DNA from: an uncultured Clostridia bacterium
GTDB lineage: Bacteria > Bacillota > Clostridia > Lachnospirales > Anaerotignaceae
Direction of reading: 5' to 3'
NCBI GenBank assembly: GCA_937919015.1
Contig: CALFPN010000102.1
Location: 1 to 7,505, forward strand
Length of the DNA stretch: 7,505 bases
Shown here: in pieces, positions 1 to 5,752 of the stretch
Layout of the letters: each line of letters starts with the position of its first letter
Numbering within the stretch: position 1 is the first letter of the stretch
Program-made: the position numbers and the translations under genes
Notes under the pieces: model-generated
The model's input: the letters and a program-made list of their open reading frames with translations, nothing else
Told to the model about the DNA's origin: nothing
Databases searched by the model: none

Positions 1-360
1 CACATCCGCCTGCATATCCAGATGCTCCTCCAAAAGCACCGTATCGCCCGGCTGATAAAACCATTTCCCGCCAAAGAAAAAGCGATAGCCGCAGTCCAGC
101 ATAGAGGCGCCGGAATACACCGTGCCGCCGATATGCCCATGCAGCGCGCGGATGCACTCCACCCGTACGCCACTTACCTCCAGCACATCGCCCGGTTTGG
201 CAAACACGGCCCGCTGTGCGAGCCCTTCAATGGACAGTGCCTTTTCCCGGCAGCTTTCCGGGATCACAAAACGGCAGCGTGTTCCCCTCAGCAAATGCTT
301 CACTGTCGCTGTGCTGAAATGATCCTCATGTCCATGGGTAATCATCAAAAGATCCAGCCG
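1..360 (-). other. Metallo-beta-lactamase-fold segment lacking its N-terminus
   Basis: This part of the chimeric frame encodes a UlaG/YtkL-like metallo-hydrolase. The first metal-binding motif HGHEDH lies at about 319-336, a further HGH at about 133-141 and the PGDT aspartate at 43-45. The family binds two metal ions with these His/Asp residues and hydrolyses diverse esters, lactones or phosphodiesters; the substrate cannot be read from the sequence. The first 50 or so residues expected before HxHxDH are replaced by ROK sequence. The C-terminal end, with the last histidine ligand, lies beyond the left edge. Confidence 0.7.
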
Positions 361-657
361 TTCTGCCAGCTCGTCCAGATCCACATCGCCCCAACCGATA
401 TTGACACAGCCATGAAGCACGCCGTCTGCGGTTACGGGGCCGGGTGCCGCCATACCGATTCCCAGAATATCTTCCTTATCAATGTTTCTTTCTGCCATAC
501 AGGCTTCCAGAGAAACTTTTACATCCTCCAGCAGACCTGTGGGGTCACTGCCTTTTCTGGTAGGTACTTCCCAGCGTGTGACGATCTCACCGTTATCCGC
601 AACCAGACCGATCTTTACTGTTGTCCCACCAATATCAATCCCAAAACAATACTTCAT
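1..657 (-). CDS. ROK kinase N-terminus fused in frame to MBL-fold hydrolase (internal start; partial)
   Basis: This is the downstream part of the same frame, with its own ATG at 657 and an AGGAGG 8 nt upstream (666-671), so it can be translated independently. Residues 1-90 match the start of ROK glucokinases: the phosphate-binding DIGGTTVK at 8-15, GIGMAAPGPV around 67-76 and CVNIGWG at 84-90. The rest of a roughly 300-residue kinase is absent, including the ExGH catalytic/substrate region and the zinc-binding CxCGxxGC motif. From about residue 95 the sequence becomes a UlaG-like metallo-beta-lactamase fold: LLMITHGHEDHF with HGHEDH at 108-113, HGH at 173-175 and PGDT at 203-206. The first strands of that fold, normally before HxHxDH, are missing. 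Neither half is complete, so kinase activity is not expected and hydrolase activity is doubtful. Confidence 0.75.
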   Translation of the reverse strand, partial: MKYCFGIDIGGTTVKIGLVADNGEIVTRWEVPTRKGSDPTGLLEDVKVSLEACMAERNIDKEDILGIGMAAPGPVTADGVLHGCVNIGWGDVDLDELAERLDLLMITHGHEDHFSTATVKHLLRGTRCRFVIPESCREKALSIEGLAQRAVFAKPGDVLEVSGVRVECIRALHGHIGGTVYSGASMLDCGYRFFFGGKWFYQPGDTVLLEEHLDMQADV

Positions 658-1194
658 ATTAAGAGCCTCCTCTTCTTCACTTTTGTACTTGTATACGACT
701 TCATATATTCGTTTTTTATATCTTTCGTATGTTGTTTCATCTATTTCCGCAGGTTTTGTCATCAACCGCAGGGGCAGCATCTCCTGCCCTTTTCGCATAG
801 GCGGCTGCAGATAGGGATAAGCGTTATAGACCAGTCCGTGCCGCTCATAAAAGCCGACCCGCCGTCTGGTCATCTCATCCTCCGGCACTTCTACCTCCAG
901 AACCATTTGTTTTCCCTTTTCTTCCAAAAAGAGATCCAGAAGTCTGCCGCCGTAACCACCGTTACGATATTCCTCTTTCACCGCAAAATGCTCGATATAT
1001 AAAAAATCCTCGATCTCCCATGCCGCAAAAACTGCTGCAAAAATGCCTTCCTTGCGAACACCGTAAAGACGGTAGCACGTCTCCTGCAAAAGTTTTTTCT
1101 GTTCCTCCCTGATGCGCAGTTCCGTGACAGGAAAGGCCTCTTCCAGCAGCGGAAAGACCTCGTCGAAGGTTTCCTCTGTGATCCGCTCAAACAT
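1..1194 (-). CDS. GNAT acetyltransferase continuous with ROK-kinase N-terminus and metallo-hydrolase C-part (partial at left edge)
   Basis: One open frame of 398 codons without a stop, cut by the window edge. Residues 1-179 form a GNAT N-acetyltransferase, which transfers an acetyl group from acetyl-CoA to an unidentified amine. The acetyl-CoA loop is RNGGYGG (77-83) after the strand YIEHFAVKEEY, and a GFYERHG-type motif sits near residue 115. The GNAT part is about the usual full length, but its charged tail (EEEE then ALN) runs straight into Met180, the start of a ROK kinase, with no stop codon between them. About 90 residues later the frame becomes a metallo-beta-lactamase-type hydrolase. 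The ATG at 1194 is chosen because AGGAGG lies at 1201-1206, 6 nt upstream. The GNAT call is firm. Whether one long polypeptide is made is not: the missing stop may be real or a sequence error. Confidence 0.72.
   Translation of the reverse strand, partial: MFERITEETFDEVFPLLEEAFPVTELRIREEQKKLLQETCYRLYGVRKEGIFAAVFAAWEIEDFLYIEHFAVKEEYRNGGYGGRLLDLFLEEKGKQMVLEVEVPEDEMTRRRVGFYERHGLVYNAYPYLQPPMRKGQEMLPLRLMTKPAEIDETTYERYKKRIYEVVYKYKSEEEEALNMKYCFGIDIGGTTVKIGLVADNGEIVTRWEVPTRKGSDPTGLLEDVKVSLEACMAERNIDKEDILGIGMAAPGPVTADGVLHGCVNIGWGDVDLDELAERLDLLMITHGHEDHFSTATVKHLLRGTRCRFVIPESCREKALSIEGLAQRAVFAKPGDVLEVSGVRVECIRALHGHIGGTVYSGASMLDCGYRFFFGGKWFYQPGDTVLLEEHLDMQADV
666..671 (-). promoter_or_regulatory. Ribosome binding site for the internal ROK start
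   Basis: A perfect AGGAGG on the minus strand, 8 nt upstream of the ATG at 657. It lies inside codons that also encode the Glu run at the end of the GNAT part. It indicates that the ROK gene was, or still is, a separate cistron with its own initiation site. Confidence 0.75.
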
Positions 1195-1207
1195 AGTCTT
1201 CCTCCTT

Positions 1208-1245
1208 TGTCTAGAAAGGATACTACAAATCGTCAAAAAAAGCAA
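1208..1245 (-). promoter_or_regulatory. Weak candidate promoter for the GNAT frame
   Basis: On the minus strand TTGCTT (1240-1245) is followed after 17 nt by TATCCT (1217-1222), placing transcription start near 1210, a few bases ahead of the AGGAGG. The match to sigma-A consensus is moderate. A TTGACG at 1231-1236 lies nearby, but its 17-nt partner TAGACA (1208-1213) would place the transcript start on the ribosome binding site. Confidence 0.3.
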
Positions 1246-1294
1246 TTTTTTCTCAAAGATTCCTCTTTTCAAACCAACACTACCGCCGAATTTA

Positions 1295-1303
1295 TGATAT
1301 ACT
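1295..1303 (+). promoter_or_regulatory. Extended -10 promoter of the secreted protease gene
   Basis: TGATATACT is an extended -10 element (TGn followed by TATACT at 1298-1303). No good -35 is visible at 16-18 nt, which is common for extended -10 promoters. Transcription would begin near 1310, only 8 nt ahead of the upstream ATG at 1318. This favours the ATG at 1330 as the true start. Confidence 0.45.
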
Positions 1304-1329
1304 GAATTTCTGAAAGGATGTGCAGCACC

Positions 1330-2586
1330 ATGAAACAAATTTTAAAGGGATGTTTCCTTTTTCTTCTTTTATATTTCTGCAGTATACAAGCGGCTGCCGC
1401 CGCCTCTGTTTCTGTAACATTAAACGGAACCCCCCTTTCCTTTGACCCTGCTCCTTATATCGAAAACGGCCGTGTTCTGGTGCCTATGCGGGGCGTGCTG
1501 GAATCTCTGGGCTATTCCGTTCACTGGATAGAGCATACCCAGACTGTACTGGCTATGAAAGGCGACATAAATATTTCTCTTCCTTTAAACAGCAAAACCA
1601 TTACCATAAATACCAAAGAAGTATCGATTGACGTTCCCGCCCAGCTCCATAATGACCGCACCTTTGTGCCTTTGCGCTTCCTCGCGGAATACAGCGGCGC
1701 AGATGTGCAGTGGGAGGAGTCATCTTCTACTGTTCTGATCCATTCCGCCGAAGCGGAAAGCTACAAAAAAGAGGACTCTGTTGTTTATATTCAGACAAAT
1801 AAAATGCAGGGTAGCGGCGTTGTTCTTTCCGCCAACGGGCTGATCGCCACCAACTTTCATCTCATCGAAAATGCCTCCGCCATGCAGTTCGTCTTCAACA
1901 ACGGCTCCATTTATCAGGGCAAAACAACCATCGTCGGCCTTGACCCTCAGCAGGATATTGCTTTGCTGAAAATCGAAAAGAAGGGTCTGACTCCTGCTCC
2001 GGTTTCCCATCAGTATGCCGCGGGCGATCCTGTGACCGCCATCGGTTCTCCCCTCGGCATGCGCAATACTGCCTCTCATGGTACTATTTTCGGTTTCGAC
2101 CGGGATGTGATCTCCTCTTCCGCAGTCATTGCCAAAGGCAGCAGCGGCGGTGGTCTGTTTGATGCTTCCGACAGGCTCATCGGCATGACCTCTTCCTACG
2201 GAAATGGGCAGTATCATTCCATCCCCATGGCCAATGTGCTGCAGGTACCCCAAAACCTGTCCATCCCCCTGAACGAGATAAAAAACTACCCCTATACCCC
2301 CACCGCACCGAAGTATCTGCGTTTTGCAAAGAAAAACAATTATGCCTATGTTTCCTGGGCTCCCGTATATAAAGCGGATCATTATTATGTGTATATATCC
2401 AATTCCGAAAACGGAGCCTACAAAAAACTGAAAAACTCTTCCCTGAACAGTGACATCTGGTATTGGGGCTTTCCTCAGTCCTTCGGCATCTCCATCAACC
2501 CGAAAAAGCCTTATTATATGAAGGTTTCCGCCGTAGTCAACGGCGTGGAAACACCCCTCAGCCCCCCATTGAAGATCTCCGATTAA
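1330..2586 (+). CDS. Secreted trypsin/HtrA-like serine protease with N-terminal stalk (copper-amine-oxidase-N-like) domain
   Basis: A 418-residue exported protein. Residues 1-25 are a signal peptide: MKQ-lysine n-region, an FLFLLLYF core, and an Ala-rich cleavage zone ending QAAAAAS. Residues 26-138 carry two copies of the copper-amine-oxidase-N/stalk motif: GRVLVPMRGVLESLG with VHW (48-66), and RTFVPLRFLAEYSG with VQW (110-128). These domains occur on wall-associated proteins of Clostridia. Residues 150-310 are a trypsin-fold protease with a full triad: His177 in TNFHLIE, Asp209 in DPQQDIALL and Ser272 in GSSGGG, where the usual GNSGG asparagine is serine. No PDZ domain follows. Residues 325-418 resemble a fibronectin type III domain. 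The start at 1330 is preferred over an in-frame ATG at 1318, because AAAGGA at 1313-1318 serves 1330 and 1318 lies almost at the predicted transcript start. The natural substrate is unknown. Confidence 0.88.
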   Translation: MKQILKGCFLFLLLYFCSIQAAAAASVSVTLNGTPLSFDPAPYIENGRVLVPMRGVLESLGYSVHWIEHTQTVLAMKGDINISLPLNSKTITINTKEVSIDVPAQLHNDRTFVPLRFLAEYSGADVQWEESSSTVLIHSAEAESYKKEDSVVYIQTNKMQGSGVVLSANGLIATNFHLIENASAMQFVFNNGSIYQGKTTIVGLDPQQDIALLKIEKKGLTPAPVSHQYAAGDPVTAIGSPLGMRNTASHGTIFGFDRDVISSSAVIAKGSSGGGLFDASDRLIGMTSSYGNGQYHSIPMANVLQVPQNLSIPLNEIKNYPYTPTAPKYLRFAKKNNYAYVSWAPVYKADHYYVYISNSENGAYKKLKNSSLNSDIWYWGFPQSFGISINPKKPYYMKVSAVVNGVETPLSPPLKISD

Positions 2587-2594
2587 AAACAAAG

Positions 2595-2630
2595 AGACCC
2601 CCGAAGAAAATTCCTTCGAGGGTCTTTTTT
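2595..2630. terminator. Intrinsic terminator between convergent genes, probably bidirectional
   Basis: Arms 2595-2606 (AGACCCCCGAAG) and 2614-2625 (CTTCGAGGGTCT) pair with one C/A mismatch around a 7-nt loop. On the plus strand a run of six T (2625-2630) follows, ending the protease transcript 9 nt after its stop. On the minus strand the hairpin is followed by CTTTGTTTTTA, so it can also stop the operon arriving from the right, whose last stop codon abuts it. Confidence 0.85.
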
Positions 2631-3109
2631 CAGTCCATATTTTTTGTAACGTCCGCTTCCGTCGCTTCCGTGTATTGGATCAAATCCTGCGGGTTCAGAA
2701 TGATCTGCTCCCCTCGGATGCCGGCACTGACCGCAATCTCGTCAAACAAGATACAGGTTTCATCGATATAAGTGGGGTATTTTTTCTTCATACCCACAGG
2801 AGAACAGCCGCCGCGGATATAGCCCGTCAGCCCCAGCAATTCTTTCATATGGGTCATTTCCACCTTTTTGTTTTTCGATACCGCCGCCGCTTTTTTCAGA
2901 TCCAGTTCCATATCCACGGGGATACAGAACACATTGATGCCGTTTTTATCTCCGCGGGTCACCAGCGTTTTAAACACCTGCTCCGGTGCCATCCCTACCT
3001 GCTCTGCCGCATGGAGGCCGGAAAGGTTGGATTCGTCATATTCATATTCCGCCGTACGGTAAGGGATGCCTGCCGCTTCCAGCAGACGCATTACATTGGT
3101 TTTCGTCAT
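2630..3109 (-). CDS. ybaK: Cys-tRNA(Pro) deacylase, YbaK/EbsC family
   Basis: A 159-residue cytoplasmic trans-editing enzyme that hydrolyses Cys-tRNA(Pro) formed when ProRS mischarges cysteine. The length is typical for the family. Diagnostic features are the N-terminal MTKTNVMRLLEAAGIPY, the conserved lysine of QVFKTLV (Lys47), the VDMELDLKKAA segment, and the glycine-rich GGCSPVGMKK loop (100-109) that shapes the substrate pocket. The related INS proteins share this fold, but the sequence reads as YbaK/EbsC-like. The start is supported by AAGAAGG about 8-10 nt upstream of the ATG. The gene begins 14 nt after the stop of the lipoprotein gene, as the last cistron of a three-gene operon, and its TGA overlaps the terminator. 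YbaK is often in unrelated operons, so this position says little about its neighbours' roles. Confidence 0.92.
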   Translation of the reverse strand: MTKTNVMRLLEAAGIPYRTAEYEYDESNLSGLHAAEQVGMAPEQVFKTLVTRGDKNGINVFCIPVDMELDLKKAAAVSKNKKVEMTHMKELLGLTGYIRGGCSPVGMKKKYPTYIDETCILFDEIAVSAGIRGEQIILNPQDLIQYTEATEADVTKNMD

Positions 3110-3123
3110 AAGGCAACACCTTC

Positions 3124-4347
3124 TTAGTCATCCAGAATGATAAAGCTGTAGTCAACGCCTGTGCGTTCCATAAAATAATTTTTCGCCGCAATGTCGGAAT
3201 CCACACGGGCCGCTGTCCAATATTCCCCGTTCATATACGCAACACAGCGGGAACCGTCTGTCAAACGGAAATAGGCACAGCTTGCTGTGGCACACTGATA
3301 GGCGATCTGGCTTTTGCTGGTGATCAGATAATTACTGAACAACGCCGCAATCGCACCGCCCTGCTCCGTTTTCACCAAATTTCTCCATGCCGCCAGATTG
3401 TATTTCGGCAGCACTTCTACATTGAAATCCGGAACCATTTTATTGATGGCATTGATGGGATATGCATCCATCTGCACATTGGGATATACCACTTCCCAGA
3501 AACCGTCATCGTTTTTCAGGATATACTGCTTGATATTTGCAGCATTGGAAGCCGCAGAAAAGGTCACCGATGCATATTTATTATCTTTTCTGATCTCGCG
3601 AACATATAGATCTTCAAATTTTCCTTCATACAGACCGATATAGTTCAGAATGCGTCCATATTCCGCAGAGGCAGAAGACAATCTGCCTACCGTACCATGG
3701 CTCTGATGATACCCCGCCAAAAGGGAAGTATAATCAGACTGAGAAATTTGCCCCGCTTTGCCGTCAGCGCAAGCCAGAAGATATTTATTGTTCTGCTTCA
3801 CCGCCGCAAAGGCGCAGAATTTTCTGCCGCCGGCGGGCACACTTGCTCCGTCATATTTTGCAAGGTCGCTGCCGTCAATCAGCAAAATCTCATAGCCGGA
3901 TGTATCCAGACCGCTCTGCAGATACCCTTCCTTCACCAGCATGGCAGGTGTTATGTAACAGCCATCATAATAGCCGTAAAGCCTCCCGTTTTTGCTCATC
4001 CATCCCCGCTTTGCACCGTTGATGCGATAATCCTGCTGGGCTGCCGCCGCCACCGCCGTCAGATTTTCATAATGCATGGATATTTCGCTCTGCCAGAAAG
4101 GTTTTGACTGTGTTTTTTTCGATTCTTCCTTTTTCTTTTCGTTTTTTTTCTTATCTGCTTTTTCCTCGTCTTCTTCCGTTTTATCTTCTTTCCCGCCGGG
4201 AACAATGATCTCCGTCGTATGCCCGTCCTCCTGCTTCGCTTGCATGGAAGGGGGATCCTCCCGCTCTATGCTGCCGAAATTGCAGCCGCTCATACAGACG
4301 CAAAGGCCCAAAAGAAGGCATAAGAAACGCCAGCTTTTATTCTTCAC
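3124..4347 (-). CDS. Uncharacterised lipoprotein with charged linker
   Basis: About 407 residues; no known family was recognised. A lipoprotein signal peptide is clear: MKNKSWRF, a Leu/Cys-rich core, then CMSGC with the lipidated cysteine at residue 22, implying anchoring outside the membrane. Residues 52-82 are a highly charged linker rich in Glu and Lys. Residues 85-407 look like one or two globular modules with many aromatic and glycine residues (for example GRLYGYYDG, GEYWTAARV) and no recognisable catalytic motif. The start is read as GTG at 4347, because AAAGAGG ends 9 nt before it. The in-frame ATG at 4356 directly abuts that AAAGAGG, which is too close for initiation, and would add MII before the same signal peptide. 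With the GTG, the gene overlaps the upstream gene by 11 nt, indicating translational coupling. Function unknown. Confidence 0.8.
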   Translation of the reverse strand: MKNKSWRFLCLLLGLCVCMSGCNFGSIEREDPPSMQAKQEDGHTTEIIVPGGKEDKTEEDEEKADKKKNEKKKEESKKTQSKPFWQSEISMHYENLTAVAAAAQQDYRINGAKRGWMSKNGRLYGYYDGCYITPAMLVKEGYLQSGLDTSGYEILLIDGSDLAKYDGASVPAGGRKFCAFAAVKQNNKYLLACADGKAGQISQSDYTSLLAGYHQSHGTVGRLSSASAEYGRILNYIGLYEGKFEDLYVREIRKDNKYASVTFSAASNAANIKQYILKNDDGFWEVVYPNVQMDAYPINAINKMVPDFNVEVLPKYNLAAWRNLVKTEQGGAIAALFSNYLITSKSQIAYQCATASCAYFRLTDGSRCVAYMNGEYWTAARVDSDIAAKNYFMERTGVDYSFIILDD

Positions 4348-4747
4348 GATAATCATCCTCTTTATCTTTGATCGCTTCGTATACAGAAAGCAGCTCTTCC
4401 TGATGCTTTTCCAGAATATCCGTCAGTTTCTGTTCCATCACATCCTGTTCTTCCGCGAAGGGGAAACGCACTACCCAGACAGGGTCATAATGTCCATCCT
4501 CTTCTTCGATAGAATCTACCAGAACACCTACCGTTTCTGTATCATAATAATCATAGACTGCATCATATTCCCAATCCTGCAGTTCCTTATCACAGGTCAG
4601 GCGCAGAACAACTGTTTTCCCCTCATCTTCTGCGTAAAGATTGAAGATCAGGCCGCTGTTTTCCGGCAGGGTATATGCCCCCAGTTCCTTTTCCAGAAAG
4701 CCTGTTTCCGCATCTTTCAGCATAATTACGATTACTGTATCTTCCAT
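4337..4747 (-). CDS. Small acidic protein of unknown function
   Basis: 136 residues; no confident family name (it may belong to an uncharacterised Clostridia DUF). It has no signal peptide or membrane segment, so it is probably cytoplasmic. Visible features are a hydrophobic start (MEDTVIVIMLKD), a central motif DWEYDAVYDYYDTE (58-71), PVWVVRFPF (89-97), and a C-terminal helix with heptad-like spacing (101-130). It is strongly acidic and aromatic-rich. The start at 4747 is chosen because GAAGGAGA lies 6-8 nt upstream. An ATG at 4795 in the same frame directly follows the -10 box at 4796-4801 and so lies upstream of the expected transcript start. It is the first cistron of an operon with the lipoprotein gene (11-nt overlap) and ybaK. 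Confidence 0.8.
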   Translation of the reverse strand: MEDTVIVIMLKDAETGFLEKELGAYTLPENSGLIFNLYAEDEGKTVVLRLTCDKELQDWEYDAVYDYYDTETVGVLVDSIEEEDGHYDPVWVVRFPFAEEQDVMEQKLTDILEKHQEELLSVYEAIKDKEDDYREE

Positions 4748-4795
4748 GTATAGTCTCCTTCTATCCATTGATATACGCAAATTTCCCATCTTCAA

Positions 4796-4824
4796 ATTAT
4801 ACTACAAAATGGGCCGAAACGCAA
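4796..4824 (-). promoter_or_regulatory. Sigma-A-type promoter of the acidic protein/lipoprotein/ybaK operon
   Basis: On the minus strand TTGCGT (4819-4824) is followed after exactly 17 nt by a perfect TATAAT (4796-4801). Transcription would start near 4789, giving a leader of about 42 nt to the ATG at 4747. The -10 is excellent and the -35 moderate. Confidence 0.65.
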
Positions 4825-4832
4825 CAAATCCC

Positions 4833-4848
4833 ACCCTTTTACAAGGGT
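4833..4848 (-). terminator. Weak hairpin between the acetyltransferase and the next operon
   Basis: On the minus strand ACCCTT-GTAA-AAGGGT forms a perfect 6-bp stem with a tetraloop, about 40 nt after the acetyltransferase stop and just before the next promoter. It is followed by GGGATTTGTTGCG rather than a clean T run. It may be a poor terminator or a structural feature only. Confidence 0.3.
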
Positions 4849-4866
4849 TCTCTGCCTATCTGACGG

Positions 4867-4880
4867 AAATCTTAAGATTT
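4867..4880. repeat. 14-bp perfect palindrome
   Basis: AAATCTTAAGATTT is fully self-complementary. It lies 8 nt after the acetyltransferase stop and about 43 nt upstream of the -35 of the next operon. It could be an operator half-site pair or chance in AT-rich sequence; no second copy was noticed in the window. Confidence 0.4.
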
Positions 4881-4888
4881 TGTTCCCC

Positions 4889-5437
4889 TCACGGTTCGAT
4901 TTCCCCATAGGGAAGGAAGGGTTTCGGTTCTCCCCTATGCTCTCCCAGGGATTTTTCCATATAATGCATCCCTCTCCACTGCCCCAGTTTATAGGCACAA
5001 TTGGTCAGTCTGCCCGCCACAGCATAGCCCATTTTTTCATGGAAGGCTACACTCTCCGGATTCGGGTCTGCAATCAAGGCAATGGCTGTCTGTACATTCT
5101 GCTTTTTCAAGCCTTCTTCCAATGCTTCATAAAGCATCCTGCCGATGCCCCTGCCGTGAGCTTCCTTTCTGAGATAGACCGTCACCTCTGCCGTCCAGCG
5201 GAAAGCCGCCCGCGGATGGAAGGCCGAGGCATAGGCGTAGCCAAGGATGACTCCCTCCTCCACCGCTGCCAGATAGGGATACTTTCTGATGGTATTTGCA
5301 ATGCGCCCCCGAAATTCTTCCACAGAAGGCACTTCATATTCATAGGTCACAGCCGTTTGCTGCACATAAGGTGCATAAATAGAGACCAGTTCCGCCGCAT
5401 CTGCCACGGTCACAGGTCTGAGCATGATTTTCTCCAT
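4889..5437 (-). CDS. GNAT N-acetyltransferase, PAT/YncA-like
   Basis: 182 residues, the usual size for the phosphinothricin-acetyltransferase/YncA (MnaT) branch of the GNAT superfamily. These enzymes acetylate the alpha-amino group of L-amino acids or analogues such as methionine sulfoximine, using acetyl-CoA. Family marks in order: LRPVTVADAAELVSIYAPYV (6-25), TYEYEVPS (31-38), GYAYASAFHPRAAFRWTAEV (67-86), the acetyl-CoA loop HGRGIG (94-99), and the NPESVAFHEKMGY segment (126-138). The start at 5437 has AGAGGA about 7 nt upstream; an ATG at 5455 has no ribosome binding site. A third ATG at 5425 (GGAG 6 nt before) is possible. It is apparently transcribed alone, between the terminator at 5488-5520 and the promoter at 4796-4824. 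The exact amine substrate cannot be assigned from sequence. Confidence 0.88.
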   Translation of the reverse strand: MEKIMLRPVTVADAAELVSIYAPYVQQTAVTYEYEVPSVEEFRGRIANTIRKYPYLAAVEEGVILGYAYASAFHPRAAFRWTAEVTVYLRKEAHGRGIGRMLYEALEEGLKKQNVQTAIALIADPNPESVAFHEKMGYAVAGRLTNCAYKLGQWRGMHYMEKSLGEHRGEPKPFLPYGEIEP

Positions 5438-5467
5438 ACTTCTTCCTCTTTTCATCCGTTTTTTCTG

Positions 5468-5473
5468 ATTGTA
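5468..5473 (-). promoter_or_regulatory. Candidate -10 box for the PAT-like acetyltransferase
   Basis: TACAAT on the minus strand, placed to give a transcript start near 5462 and a leader of about 25 nt. The sequence 17 nt upstream (TTTTCT) is a poor -35 and falls in the T run of the preceding terminator, so support is limited. Confidence 0.3.
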
Positions 5474-5487
5474 AACTTTTTCCCCTC

Positions 5488-5520
5488 AAAAGAAAAGCCC
5501 TACGGGTCCCCCCATAGAGC
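5488..5520 (-). terminator. Strong intrinsic terminator after rubredoxin
   Basis: On the minus strand GCTCTATGGG (5511-5520) pairs with CCCGTAGGGC (5497-5506) over 10 bp, including two G-T wobbles. The loop is GGGA and TTTTCTTTT follows (5488-5496). It begins 7 nt after the rubredoxin stop and closes the pdp-deoB-rubredoxin transcript. Confidence 0.85.
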
Positions 5521-5526
5521 TCTTGC

Positions 5527-5706
5527 TTATTTGATCGTTGTCTCTTCTTCATATAAAGCAAAGGCTTCTTTGCCCAATCCGCATATGGGACAGACATAAT
5601 CCGGCGGCAAATCCTCCCATTCCGTCATGGGTGCAATGCCGTTTTCCGGCTCGCCCTTTGCCTCGTCATAAATATAATCGCAGGTATTGCATTTATATTT
5701 TTTCAC
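5527..5706 (-). CDS. Rubredoxin
   Basis: 59 residues, a typical rubredoxin: a small cytoplasmic electron carrier whose single iron is held by four cysteines. The ligands are visible as C6-N-T-C9 and C39-P-I-C42-G, with the family core YIYDEAKGEPENGIAP and the EDLPPDYVCP segment. In anaerobes rubredoxins pass electrons to oxygen- and peroxide-reducing enzymes or other oxidoreductases; no such partner is in this window. The start is GTG at 5706, giving MKKYKCNTC. AGAAGGGAG ends 9 nt upstream, and an ATG 8 nt upstream (5712-5714) is out of frame and meets TGA after one codon. The gene follows deoB by 46 nt without a clear promoter or terminator between them, so it is probably read from the nucleoside-salvage transcript. 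TAA is at 5527-5529. Confidence 0.93.
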   Translation of the reverse strand: MKKYKCNTCDYIYDEAKGEPENGIAPMTEWEDLPPDYVCPICGLGKEAFALYEEETTIK

Positions 5707-5752
5707 CGCATACCACTCCCTTCTGAGAAAAGTATGGGCAAAAATACCGGTT

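Noticed and set aside
661..720. Possible programmed frameshift site (run of six A) near the GNAT end
   Set aside because: The zero-frame codons are AAA AAA CGA, which do not fit the X-XXY-YYZ pattern in the required phase, and no stimulatory structure was evident.
22..1002. Long plus-strand open frame of 326 codons
   Set aside because: It lies antisense to the GNAT/ROK/MBL frame, whose protein motifs are clear. Its translation is Cys/His/Phe-rich without any domain, typical of a shadow frame.
1720..2592. Minus-strand open frame of 290 codons opposite the protease
   Set aside because: It is the complement of well-supported protease codons, including the Asp209 and Ser272 motifs, and has no ribosome binding site or recognisable domain.
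4076..4753. Plus-strand open frame of 225 codons with a Ser/Phe-rich low-complexity start
   Set aside because: It mirrors the Glu/Lys linker of the lipoprotein and the acidic protein on the other strand, which have good ribosome binding sites and a promoter.
4792..4998. Minus-strand open frame of 68 codons after the acetyltransferase
   Set aside because: It overlaps the end of the acetyltransferase in another frame and runs over the palindrome and the next promoter. No ribosome binding site or family was seen.
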